Positions 6,674 through 15,445 of a stretch of 34,725 nucleotides of DNA are shown one piece after another. Numbering within the stretch: the first letter of the stretch is position 1; each line of letters begins with the position of its first letter. A program made the position numbers and the translations under genes. The stretch is from Verrucomicrobia bacterium SCGC AAA164-E04 (GTDB lineage: Bacteria; Verrucomicrobiota; Verrucomicrobiia; Limisphaerales; AAA164-E04), in assembly GCA_000383715.1 (NCBI GenBank), contig KB911977.1:1-34725 (forward strand). Reading direction: 5' to 3'. The notes under the pieces were generated by a model. That model ran no database searches, was not told the DNA's origin, and saw only the letters and a program-made list of their open reading frames with translations.

Positions 6674-8035
6674 ATGAAAGACGGAATATCGCACGAAGAA
6701 TTGCTTGTCAGGTTTTTGGATGGTTCATTGTCTTCATCTGAGGAAGCCGAGCTCATGCAGTTACTCGAGCAAGATTCCTCGGTAAGGGAGTCACTGCGAG
6801 CAATGTCAGAGCAGGCTATCGCTGTCGCGGATCTCGAACGGACCAGCGTTGCAGTGAGGGCTGAAACTGCTCGGCAACCTCAGCGTGAGCCCGATGTCGA
6901 TGAACACGCCTTCATGCGAGGGTTTCTGCGAGTGAGTTTTAAATTTGTTCTTCCACTCGCAGCTTTGATCACTTTGACAACAGTGGCTCTCCAAGAGATT
7001 GTTTCAAAAGAACCTGCCCCGTTTCTGAAGATTTCAAAAGTAAGCAGTGCTTCTCATCTTCATACGGCCCTGGGTAAGATTGTGGATCTGGGAATCAATA
7101 TGCATGTCAGGGAAGGGGATACGGTTGAATCCAGATCCTGCGACTCATGGCTTGTTTTGCAGCTCGGGGATAAATCCCACATTACCCTTGCAGGTCACAG
7201 TTATCTGCAAAACCTGGAGAAAGAGGAAGATTCGGTTCAATTACGATTTTTGACCGGCAGTTTGTGGGCAGAGTTTTCTCAAGAAAAGGGAATGCAGTCT
7301 TTTACCATTCAAACCCCTACGTGCTCAATCGAATTACAAAACGCCCAGTTTGATCTGCACACGGAACGTTTTTTTACTCGTCTGCGCGTCAACGATGGAA
7401 CCGCCGTGGTGACGAGACTGTTGGATCAATCCCGAAGCGAAGTGCGTTCGGGTGAGCAAATTGAATGTAAGCTCGATGGTGCTGCTGTCTTTGAATCGAA
7501 CGAGCAGCCTCTTCCCGTCGACCACTGGCAGTGTCAGCTCCTTAAAGGTCCGGACATTTCTCTGGGCACAGTGCTCCCTTCTTTCGAAAACGATTTTGCT
7601 AACATCAAGGCAGAACCTCTGCCCTGGAAGGTACGTCATGACAAGCATGTCATGCTATACGCGGTCGCCCTTTCTGTCTCTAGAAGCAGTGATCAACCTG
7701 TCTTACTGCAGCCTGGTTCGACTCTGCGATATTATGTGAGTTATGATGAGCCAGACCGTGTTAGATTTGGCTTCAGCACTCAGCGCATAGGGGGTATTTA
7801 TGCAGGCAAGTTTGAAACAGATGTCCAGCCATCGCAGCTTGGTCCGGCAGGTGATATTCTGGAAATAGAATTGGACTTGGACGCATTCTGGCCCTTGAGT
7901 CCTCAACTTTCACCAAGACCGGAGGGACTTGAGGTTAGTGATATCTACGCATTGACCATCAAACATGATGCCGGGCTCAAGGTGCATCGCATTGAAATTA
8001 TTCCGCCGAAAAAAAGTAGTTCGAATTTAGACTGA
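6674..8035 (+). CDS. FecR-like anti-sigma factor with extra C-terminal domain
   Basis: This 453-residue, single-pass membrane protein has three parts. A cytoplasmic helical N-terminus (1-80) contains FLDGSLSSSEEAELMQLL, typical of the sigma-binding part. A transmembrane helix (about 87-106) is next. A FecR domain (about 135-268) follows, with VREGDTVES, GSLWAEF, TPTCSIELQNAQFDL and DGTAVV. The last ~160 residues (about 290-450) are a separate beta-rich domain (GSTLRYYVSYDEPDRVRFGF, YAGKFE) ending in ALTIKHDAG and resembling a carbohydrate-binding sandwich. FecR proteins relay an outer signal to the sigma factor; here the extra domain could sense glycan directly, which is inference. The gene follows its sigma partner by 14 bases. 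Confidence 0.85.
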   Translation: MKDGISHEELLVRFLDGSLSSSEEAELMQLLEQDSSVRESLRAMSEQAIAVADLERTSVAVRAETARQPQREPDVDEHAFMRGFLRVSFKFVLPLAALITLTTVALQEIVSKEPAPFLKISKVSSASHLHTALGKIVDLGINMHVREGDTVESRSCDSWLVLQLGDKSHITLAGHSYLQNLEKEEDSVQLRFLTGSLWAEFSQEKGMQSFTIQTPTCSIELQNAQFDLHTERFFTRLRVNDGTAVVTRLLDQSRSEVRSGEQIECKLDGAAVFESNEQPLPVDHWQCQLLKGPDISLGTVLPSFENDFANIKAEPLPWKVRHDKHVMLYAVALSVSRSSDQPVLLQPGSTLRYYVSYDEPDRVRFGFSTQRIGGIYAGKFETDVQPSQLGPAGDILEIELDLDAFWPLSPQLSPRPEGLEVSDIYALTIKHDAGLKVHRIEIIPPKKSSSNLD

Positions 8036-8065
8036 GAAATACCGCCGTTATCTGTTAGAAATCAA

Positions 8066-8917
8066 CTAGCGATATTTATTCCAAACTTCGGGGACAGCGA
8101 CCCACATCCCTGGTATTTTCGGATTGCTGTTCCAATTCTCCTGGATCCATACCTTCTCTTTCCTGATACGCTCGGCATGTCCGTCATAAAAGGCTATGTT
8201 TGCACCTTCATTATGTCGGTACATAGTAGGACCTCCGGTGCCTGCATCCTTGTATTCCTGGACACTACCTTGCTGGCCAAGCGCATCCCAACCCAAATTG
8301 TAGTCTGCACCTTTCCAGCGTGACCACCAATCCTGACCATCGTGGAAAATAAGTTTCTCGGATGGGCTGCTGATGCTGGCGAGTTTGTGGCCAGCATGAT
8401 TTTTGCTTGCTAATGCCCAACCTCGACCATCGGATGGAAACCAGTCTTCGAAGTTGTAACTGTAGCTGGCGAGTGTACCTCGGTTTTCTTCATTGGATTG
8501 ATTTGGGTTATTTGAAAAAGCAAATTTTGCTGGGTTGCGAATCTGCTTGTCGGCAGGGCAACGATAATCAATCGGTGTTTGAACAACGGAGTTTGCATCT
8601 TTTGAGTAACCTATAATATCGCGGAAACTTTGGTTAGCCATCCAGATCTGAGTGTTTCCGTTACGATTGGCAGCGATCAAGGGGACCGCCTGATCATCAT
8701 GGTCTGTTGCGTAAACCATGTTGGCGATTGAAAACTGGCGTAAATTGTTGAGGCAGCCGGCTCCGTGTGCTGCCCCTTTTGCTTTGGATAATGCAGGTAA
8801 AAGCATTCCAGCCAAGATTGCAATAATGGCAATGACTACCAATAATTCGATCAATGTAAATCCTGCTTCACGGCTAAACAATGCGGCACGGTGGCTTGTA
8901 TTGTGAATGTATTTCAT
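8066..8917 (-). CDS. Pseudopilin-like protein (prepilin N-terminus, H-X9-DG motif)
   Basis: This 283-residue protein has a type IV prepilin/type II secretion leader: cleavage would fall after Gly19, leaving [18 protein letters not shown] as the membrane helix and polymerisation stem. The C-terminal part carries the H-X9-DG motif ([18 protein letters not shown]) that is greatly expanded in Planctomycetota, Verrucomicrobiota and Lentisphaerota. The function of these proteins is not established; surface display or secretion of glycan-related machinery is a common guess. It converges on the FecR gene (30-base gap) and lies 63 bases upstream of the stop of glcD, facing the same way. Confidence 0.9.
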   Translation of the reverse strand: MKYIHNTSHRAALFSREAGFTLIELLVVIAIIAILAGMLLPALSKAKGAAHGAGCLNNLRQFSIANMVYATDHDDQAVPLIAANRNGNTQIWMANQSFRDIIGYSKDANSVVQTPIDYRCPADKQIRNPAKFAFSNNPNQSNEENRGTLASYSYNFEDWFPSDGRGWALASKNHAGHKLASISSPSEKLIFHDGQDWWSRWKGADYNLGWDALGQQGSVQEYKDAGTGGPTMYRHNEGANIAFYDGHAERIRKEKVWIQENWNSNPKIPGMWVAVPEVWNKYR

Positions 8918-8980
8918 GGTCTCAAATATGGTGGTTGATACCTATACCATACTTCAGTTTGAGATTTGTGGAAGACTAAT

Positions 8981-10435
8981 CTAGGCGGGTGCCTGTTTAC
9001 GAACATTGAAGTCTATGCATCGTTTGGAAGTCGGAAACATCTTGTGAGGATTGCATCGTTGCTTCGGGTCAAAGACCGCTCGCACATCGATCATGGCTTT
9101 CAGGTCCGATGGAGTGAACTGTTTGACCATGAAATCGACTTTTTCAACTCCAATGCCGTGTTCGCCTGATACACTTCCACCAAGTTCCAGGCATTTTTCA
9201 AGGATATCTTCTCCTGCTTGAATAGCTCGTTTTACTTGGTCGGGTTCTCTCTCATCAAATAGAATCAAGGGATGTATATTACCATCACCTGCATGAAATA
9301 CATTGGGGATCCTTAGGTTTACCCGCTTGGAGCATGCTTGTATGAAATTCATGATTTCGGGGAGTTTGGATCTTGGTACCACGCCGTCCTGAGTCAGGTA
9401 ATTGGGACTGATCCTTCCGATTGCTCCAAAGGCTCTTTTGCGACATTTCCACAGTTGAACCCTTTCTTCCTCAGATTGGGCCCGTCTGATTTCGCGTGCG
9501 CGGTTTTGCCTGCATATAGCCTCAATCATCGCTACCTGATTTTCCATGCCTGCTTCAGGGCCATCCAGCTCAATGATCAGTAAGGCGCCAGCATCCAAGG
9601 GAAACCCAAAATGATACGCTTCTTCAATAGCCTGGGTGATCAACTGATCCATCATTTCCAAAGCGCCGGGGACAATACCTGCCTTGATAATGTCACTCAC
9701 CGTTCGACTCGCTGATTCGACTGTTTCAAAAACACCGAGAAATGTTTGTAAGCATTCAGGCTTTGGTGTCAGTTTGACCAGGACCTCCGTGACGAGACCA
9801 AACATTCCTTCGCTGCCAATGGCAACGCCGCGCAGGTCAAGACCTTCGTGATCTTCACCCCCATCCAAAGGCGTCCCCAGCCATATTTTTTCGCCATCGC
9901 TCAGAATCATCTCGAAACCGAGCACGTGATTTGTGGTAACACCGTATTTCAATGTGTGAGGTCCTCCGGAGTTGGTGGCGACGTTTCCACCTATTGTGCA
10001 TGCAAATTGACTGGATGGGTCTGGGGCGTAGAATAGTCCTAGTGACTCAACTTCTCGACTGATCCATGCATTGACGCATCCTGCCTCGACCAGTGCTCTC
10101 CCATTTTCTTGATCTACTTCCAGAATCTTCTGCATGCGAGATAGGCAGATCGTGATACCGCCATCTACCGCAAGCACGGCACCGCTCAAACTGGTACCTG
10201 CACCTCTTGGAATGAGGGGTAATTGATGTTCATGGCAAATCTTGATTACTTGCGCTGCTTCATCCGCAGAACCTGGGAGAACCACTGCCTGAGGAAGTTT
10301 CTTCTCAAGCGTATAGGCATCGCATTCATAAACCATCAGTTTTTCAGGGTCGGTCAGCAGTGCTTCAGGTCCAACAACGTCGCGCAGGGCCTTCTCCCAA
10401 TGGTAACTCCCGTGTAGTTGAGTGGCGTGTCGCAT
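8981..10435 (-). CDS. glcD: Glycolate oxidase subunit GlcD-type FAD-linked oxidase
   Basis: This is a 484-residue flavoprotein of the GlcD/lactate dehydrogenase family, oxidising a 2-hydroxy acid such as glycolate or D-lactate. The PCMH-type FAD-binding domain comes first: PRGAGTSLSGAVL, then CTIGGNVATNSGGPHTLKYG, then GSEGMFGLVTEV. The FAD-oxidase C-terminal domain follows (NVFHAGDGNIHPLILFD, SGEHGIGVEK, FDPKQRCNPHKMFP). The start is set at the ATG at 10435 (MRHATQLHG); the ORF upstream of it has no family similarity. glcE and glcF are not adjacent, so the partner subunits must be elsewhere if this is a three-part enzyme. It diverges from the DUF1800 gene with a 149-base spacer. Confidence 0.9.
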   Translation of the reverse strand: MRHATQLHGSYHWEKALRDVVGPEALLTDPEKLMVYECDAYTLEKKLPQAVVLPGSADEAAQVIKICHEHQLPLIPRGAGTSLSGAVLAVDGGITICLSRMQKILEVDQENGRALVEAGCVNAWISREVESLGLFYAPDPSSQFACTIGGNVATNSGGPHTLKYGVTTNHVLGFEMILSDGEKIWLGTPLDGGEDHEGLDLRGVAIGSEGMFGLVTEVLVKLTPKPECLQTFLGVFETVESASRTVSDIIKAGIVPGALEMMDQLITQAIEEAYHFGFPLDAGALLIIELDGPEAGMENQVAMIEAICRQNRAREIRRAQSEEERVQLWKCRKRAFGAIGRISPNYLTQDGVVPRSKLPEIMNFIQACSKRVNLRIPNVFHAGDGNIHPLILFDEREPDQVKRAIQAGEDILEKCLELGGSVSGEHGIGVEKVDFMVKQFTPSDLKAMIDVRAVFDPKQRCNPHKMFPTSKRCIDFNVRKQAPA

Positions 10436-10584
10436 GGTGTAACTGTGGGATATAATTATAAATATGTCGAGAAATGGTAAAAAACTCCAAACCGGCATGA
10501 ATTAAGCTGTAAACCCAATATATTAGTTGTGATAATTTTGCTTTCAATGGTTGGGAGCAGAAGATTGATCAATAGGAACCGCAT

Positions 10585-13500
10585 ATGAGATACAGAAGAG
10601 AACGGAGCGGCCTAGGCCTGCTGGCATTGGTTGTATTCTTGAGTCAGGGTGTTTCAGCTGCTGAACGACCGGTCATAGAGGGTCTTCAGCTAGAAAACGG
10701 ACAACTAACGATACGGGTAGATGTGCCTGATGGTTACGGGCATGTCCTTGTTGAATCCGGAAGCGATCTACGAGATGAATTGCTGCATCCTTTGGTCTCT
10801 GGCGAGATTTTTGGTTATGCTGGAACAGCTACAATATCCATTCCAGAGCCAGGGCACACAACGTTTCTTAAAATTCAAGCAGGCATTGAAACAAACCCTC
10901 CCTTGGCTACCTACACGGGAGGAAACTACTTTCATTTTGAAGCGGATCTGCCTGGAGGAGGGCCACTGAGTCAATCACAAGCAGCCAATCACGCCCTGAA
11001 CCGACTTGCCTATGGACCCACCCCTTCTGATGCTGCATGGATTGATGAGGTCGGATTGGATGCTTTTATTGATGCCCAATTACATCCGGAAAAGATTAGT
11101 GATGAGCGAAATGCAAATCTGACTGGTTCAAATCGATCGCTATTTCATGAATACCGGCCAGGCCTTGATACAAAAATGATAACCGATGGGGACCTGTGGT
11201 ATTTACGAAAAGGCAATATCGCTCCACCGGCGGATTGGAATCAATTGGACCACAAGATTACGGACGACACAGGCTGGAGTTTAGTTCGTTCTGGTTTTGG
11301 TTACTCCAACAATGGTAACGAGAGAGATTATTTCCGTTTCGAACTGTCCGACATGAGACGTATTGAGGAAGGAGAGGATGCTCGCCCAGGCTATTTAAGT
11401 TTTTTTGTGCGTCGTGAATTTGATGTTTCAGATCCATCTGAAGTGGGAGGTTTATTTCTCAATATGATTTATGATGATGGATTCGTGGCATACTTAAATG
11501 GAGAGGAAGTGGCGCGCGCCAATATGGGAGATTTGATTCGGCCCAATTATCGTTCAAAGTCAGCAAGGTCTGCAGATGGTGACCCGGATTTCGGACTTTT
11601 CGAAATCACTGAATCCAAAGATCTACTCGTACCTGGCACCAACGTTCTGGCGATTCAACTTCATAATACCAGTATCACAAGCTCTGATGCCATTCTGGTT
11701 CCAGAGCTTATCCACCGTGATTTTTACCCCGGCAGGGAGTATGACCGAATCAACGACATAGATTCTCTCCAGAAGTTAATCCATGCCCAAGGCATGTTCA
11801 GCAAGAAGCAACTTCAAGCGGTGATGGGGGAATTCTGGGAAAATCATTTTACGACCGATTATGACAAGACAGCTGAGTATCTGGATGACCTGGAGGACTC
11901 GCTCGGTGACAATGCCATGTTCGAGCAGCAAGCCGAGCAAGAGGCAGCACATGTTGAATTTAAAGAATATGAGTTTTTCCGCGATCACGCTTTTGATGCT
12001 TTTGGGGACTTATTACTTTACAGTGCGACCAGTCCTTCCATGTTGATATACTTGGACAATGTTATTAATGGAGTCGGTGAAGCCAATGAAAACTATGCAC
12101 GTGAAATATTAGAGCTTTTCGCGTTTGGTGTTGATAACCGTTACACCCAAACAGACATTGAGGAGTTATCTCGGTGTTTTACTGGTTGGCAGATTCGAAA
12201 AGTAAGGGCTGATAAGACTCAGGGATTTCCAGAATCTGCCCTGAATCCCCCTACACAGCCAAGTACTGGTTTCTTTGATCTTCCAATTGTCGATATAGGT
12301 TCAGGTTGGCGCTACTTCAAGGGAATGCGAGAGCCTGTTCGTTATCGAGAAGGTCTGGCACCTGAATGGACTCGGGTTGGCTTTGACGACACAAATTGGC
12401 TGAAAGGGGCAACCGGTATTGGCTATGGCGACGAAGACGACAATACCGTCCTTGATGATATGCGCAGAAGGAATGAACAAAAAGGGTATTCTAGCGTTTT
12501 TCTGAGGCGTCATTTTACTCTGCCCGCGGGCACAGAGATCAGCAATTTGGTGTTGTCCATCGACTACGATGATGGTTTTGTTGCTTATATCAATGGAAAA
12601 GAGGTAGGGCGAAGCGCCAGCATGTCCGATACTGGAACACCTCCAAGATTTAATGAAACAGCTTCTCAAAATCATGAAGCGGGTGGTGAACCTGACGATA
12701 TAAGCCTTGCTCGCTACGAGAGATTTTTCAACCCTTTTCCAGAGCCCAATGTGCTTTCCATACAGGGGCATAATGTAAACTTTACCAGCTCTGATTTTTC
12801 TGTCCTACCGCGCTTGGTGACCAGGAGTGTTACTCAGGAAAGCATCGAACCGGGAGATCCCAATGGACAATGGACTTTTCGCTTCAATCCAGCTGATCAT
12901 GACTATACTGCCAAGATACTTTTTGAGGGCACCGAGTGGGAAATGCGCATACAAGATGATCGGCAAGGTATCGAGGGTCTGAATGATGCTCTTGATGTCA
13001 TCAAAATGATGGCCAATCATCCTTCCACCCGTGAGTTTATCTGTGTCAAATTGGTGAATAAATTTGTGGCCGATAAAATCACCCTCCGCACATACAAGGA
13101 TGGTTCTGCTCCCTCGCACTTATCAGACGTTGTCGATCGTGCCATCGATGCATGGCAGCAGGCTGAACCAATCGGGCATATTGGAACCGTATTAGCTGCC
13201 ATATTTGATCGGTCAGACGTTTCCAACCCATTTTGGACGCAGTCCGTTTATCAAGCAAAGGTCAAGACTCCTGTTGAATACATCAATAGTCTGGGGCGGG
13301 CAATGGAGTGGGGAGTCATGCTGGATGATTTACCTGAAATCAGTGAGGACATGGGAATGCATTTTTTTACGCGCGACGATCCTGACGGATGGTCCGAGTA
13401 TGGATTTGATTGGGTAAACACGGGAGCGATTTTGGAGCGATTGAACTTTGCCACTCGATTAACACGGCACAACAATAACAAATACCTGCGAAGCTGGTCG

Positions 13501-13740
13501 ATTCGGCGGTATTTAAGATTGCATGACATAGAGACCGCGGAAGAAATAATAGATCATTTTGATCAATTACTATTCAACGGTTCCCTATCGAAGGACACAC
13601 GTGATTTGATCCTTAATTTCGCTCGAACTGCAGAGAACGGCAGACGAATCGTACTCAGTCCGGAAAGAGATGATTACTTGTCCAGGGTAGGGGAGCTAAT
13701 CGGACTTATTCTTGCCATACCGGAAATGCACTATCAGTAA
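10585..13740 (+). CDS. DUF1800 protein with two inserted beta-sandwich modules
   Basis: This 1051-residue protein has a signal peptide ending near residue 26 (GVSAAE). The DUF1800 core is recognisable but split. It starts at ANHALNRLAYGPTPSD (about 132-147), resumes with FWENHFTTDYDK and NYAREILELFAFGVDNRYT, and continues after a second break with ALDVIKMMANHPSTREFICV to a C-terminus ending AIPEMHYQ. Two similar insertions, at about 200-372 and 572-749, share DDGFVAYLNGEEVAR (from residue 297) and DDGFVAYINGKEVGR (from residue 662). Each also has a WSLVRSGFGYSNN- or ATGIGYGDEDDN-like segment, a pattern of galactose-binding-like sandwich domains. AGGAACCGC just before the ATG could serve as ribosome binding site. 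DUF1800 proteins are exported and co-occur with DUF1501 proteins (the next gene); their biochemical role is unknown. Confidence 0.9.
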   Translation: MRYRRERSGLGLLALVVFLSQGVSAAERPVIEGLQLENGQLTIRVDVPDGYGHVLVESGSDLRDELLHPLVSGEIFGYAGTATISIPEPGHTTFLKIQAGIETNPPLATYTGGNYFHFEADLPGGGPLSQSQAANHALNRLAYGPTPSDAAWIDEVGLDAFIDAQLHPEKISDERNANLTGSNRSLFHEYRPGLDTKMITDGDLWYLRKGNIAPPADWNQLDHKITDDTGWSLVRSGFGYSNNGNERDYFRFELSDMRRIEEGEDARPGYLSFFVRREFDVSDPSEVGGLFLNMIYDDGFVAYLNGEEVARANMGDLIRPNYRSKSARSADGDPDFGLFEITESKDLLVPGTNVLAIQLHNTSITSSDAILVPELIHRDFYPGREYDRINDIDSLQKLIHAQGMFSKKQLQAVMGEFWENHFTTDYDKTAEYLDDLEDSLGDNAMFEQQAEQEAAHVEFKEYEFFRDHAFDAFGDLLLYSATSPSMLIYLDNVINGVGEANENYAREILELFAFGVDNRYTQTDIEELSRCFTGWQIRKVRADKTQGFPESALNPPTQPSTGFFDLPIVDIGSGWRYFKGMREPVRYREGLAPEWTRVGFDDTNWLKGATGIGYGDEDDNTVLDDMRRRNEQKGYSSVFLRRHFTLPAGTEISNLVLSIDYDDGFVAYINGKEVGRSASMSDTGTPPRFNETASQNHEAGGEPDDISLARYERFFNPFPEPNVLSIQGHNVNFTSSDFSVLPRLVTRSVTQESIEPGDPNGQWTFRFNPADHDYTAKILFEGTEWEMRIQDDRQGIEGLNDALDVIKMMANHPSTREFICVKLVNKFVADKITLRTYKDGSAPSHLSDVVDRAIDAWQQAEPIGHIGTVLAAIFDRSDVSNPFWTQSVYQAKVKTPVEYINSLGRAMEWGVMLDDLPEISEDMGMHFFTRDDPDGWSEYGFDWVNTGAILERLNFATRLTRHNNNKYLRSWSIRRYLRLHDIETAEEIIDHFDQLLFNGSLSKDTRDLILNFARTAENGRRIVLSPERDDYLSRVGELIGLILAIPEMHYQ

Positions 13741-13796
13741 GTCACATAGCCTATCAATCCCTTAACTTAGACATAACCCTTAAATACATTTTTAAA

Positions 13797-15161
13797 ATGC
13801 AAGTTTTCAACCGACGAAATTTTTTACAAACCAGTGCCCTTGCCTTTTCCTCGATTGGGCTCAATATGGTCACTCCTTCACTCTTTCAACGCCGACTAGA
13901 AGCTGCGGCGCTGCCAAAGGACCGCAAGATGATTTTTATCTTTTTGCAGGGAGGTAATGATGGCATCAACACTGTTATTCCTCGAGGCGATGCTGATTAC
14001 AATACCGTTAACCGTCCGAGCTTATATATCCCAGAAGACCGTGCTATTGATTCAGGAAATGGTTTTGCGCAGTTCCATCCGGCATTGGAGCCCATGATGG
14101 AAATATACAATAATACCAAACTCAATGGTCAGGAAGGGGCTGGGAACATGGCCGTTTTGCACAGGGTCGGTTACGATGGTCAATCGCGCTCTCACTTTGA
14201 CAGTCAGCATTATTGGCAAAACGGAATCCCAGGGGATACGGACACTGAAGAAGGATTCATATACCGGCATATCGACGCCAATTTTGATTTGAATCATCCA
14301 GGTAACTCCTTTGTGGCAGCAGGGTTGAGTTCAAATCAATTGGTTGCCCTCAAGGGCCAGAACATGATTCCGAATTTCAGTAGGACACGTGACTTTACTT
14401 TTCCTGCAGGAAACAAGTTTCTCGGCACGCCTCCATCTTCGCCTGCCTCAAAAGACGGTAAAGGTTTGATGGGGCTATATGGATTGTCACCCGATAAACC
14501 ATTCAAGCCTTATGGAGGATTAGTACATGGCGCTGGGCAAACCTTGGGGAGAACGATGACCGTGGTACAGGACGCAGTGTCCAAAGGAGACTATACACCT
14601 GAAAACGATGCTGTATATCCAGATACTTCCATGGGGCGCAAACTTTCCGAAGCTGCGATGTTGTTAAAACGCACTCCAGCGAAAATCATTGGCTTACGCC
14701 GAGGCGGTTTTGATACTCATCAGCGTCAAGGGCAGATCAACGGGAGTCATGCTAATTTGTTGGGAGAATTAGCGCAGGGGATGCAGGCGTTGCATCGTGA
14801 TTTACAATCTCAATGGGAAGATTTGCTGGTAGTTACCATGACGGAATTTGGTCGTACGTCCAAAGAAAACGGAAGTAACGGTACTGATCATGCTGAATCC
14901 AGTGTCATGTTTGTAGCGGGAGGAGGAGTCGAGGGGGGAGTTTATAACTGCGATGAGACAACATGGGAAGAGAACGCAATGTTCAGTGCCCGCAGCCGCT
15001 ACTTGGGACGACGCACTGACTTCAGAGCTGCTTTCGGAGAGATCTTTCAGCGGCATTTTGGAGATGATCCAGCCATGATGGATCAGTTAATGCCAGGTTA
15101 CTCCATCGCCCAACTGGACAACCCCAATGATTTCAAATCCCTTAACTTTCTTAAAGCCTGA
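13797..15161 (+). CDS. DUF1501 protein, Tat-exported
   Basis: This 454-residue protein begins with a twin-arginine leader (NRRNFLQTSALAFS, RR at residues 6-7). The body matches DUF1501, a family with the sulfatase/alkaline-phosphatase fold: IFLQGGNDGINTV near the start, RRGGFDTHQRQ, LVVTMTEFGRTSKEN and GTDHAESSVMFVAGGGV. The gene starts 56 bases after the DUF1800 gene, in the same orientation, and a strong hairpin follows, so the two form a transcription unit. The pair is characteristic of planctomycete/verrucomicrobial genomes; no enzymatic activity is established. Confidence 0.92.
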   Translation: MQVFNRRNFLQTSALAFSSIGLNMVTPSLFQRRLEAAALPKDRKMIFIFLQGGNDGINTVIPRGDADYNTVNRPSLYIPEDRAIDSGNGFAQFHPALEPMMEIYNNTKLNGQEGAGNMAVLHRVGYDGQSRSHFDSQHYWQNGIPGDTDTEEGFIYRHIDANFDLNHPGNSFVAAGLSSNQLVALKGQNMIPNFSRTRDFTFPAGNKFLGTPPSSPASKDGKGLMGLYGLSPDKPFKPYGGLVHGAGQTLGRTMTVVQDAVSKGDYTPENDAVYPDTSMGRKLSEAAMLLKRTPAKIIGLRRGGFDTHQRQGQINGSHANLLGELAQGMQALHRDLQSQWEDLLVVTMTEFGRTSKENGSNGTDHAESSVMFVAGGGVEGGVYNCDETTWEENAMFSARSRYLGRRTDFRAAFGEIFQRHFGDDPAMMDQLMPGYSIAQLDNPNDFKSLNFLKA

Positions 15162-15170
15162 GCGTGGATT

Positions 15171-15213
15171 AAATAGCAGGGGTTTTATCCCAAAAAAGAA
15201 ACCCCTGCTATTT
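15171..15213. terminator. Hairpin terminator after the DUF1800/DUF1501 unit
   Basis: A perfect 15-base stem, AAATAGCAGGGGTTT (15171-15185) pairing with 15199-15213, encloses a 13-base loop. It starts 9 bases after the DUF1501 stop. The A/T ends of the stem provide short U tracts in either direction, so it could act on both strands, though a long U run is missing. Confidence 0.65.
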
Positions 15214-15445
15214 CCGAGGCCATGGTGACCTTTTATTGCCAGTGCGAAGTCTATCATTGGGGATTTTCGAGTTGACATCCAAGTGGCTTTCCTCCTTCAT
15301 CCTCTCTCAATGATCATCAAATCTAGAGAGAGAAGTTATCGGCATTGTCGCTCCAGGTGCCTTCACTAGAAGTTCCGGGCGGCATTCTCTCTATTTACGT
15401 TTCTTTCATTTCTCCCGTTTGCTTCAACCTTTGTATTTCAAAGCG

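Noticed and set aside
8066..8917. True type IV pilin or part of a type II secretion operon
   Set aside because: No pilus or secretion assembly genes are near. The H-X9-DG motif places it in the expanded planctomycete/verrucomicrobial pseudopilin family instead.
15214..15445. T-box or other riboswitch upstream of argJ
   Set aside because: No T-box consensus (TGGNACCGCG) is present and only one weak 7-base hairpin was found.
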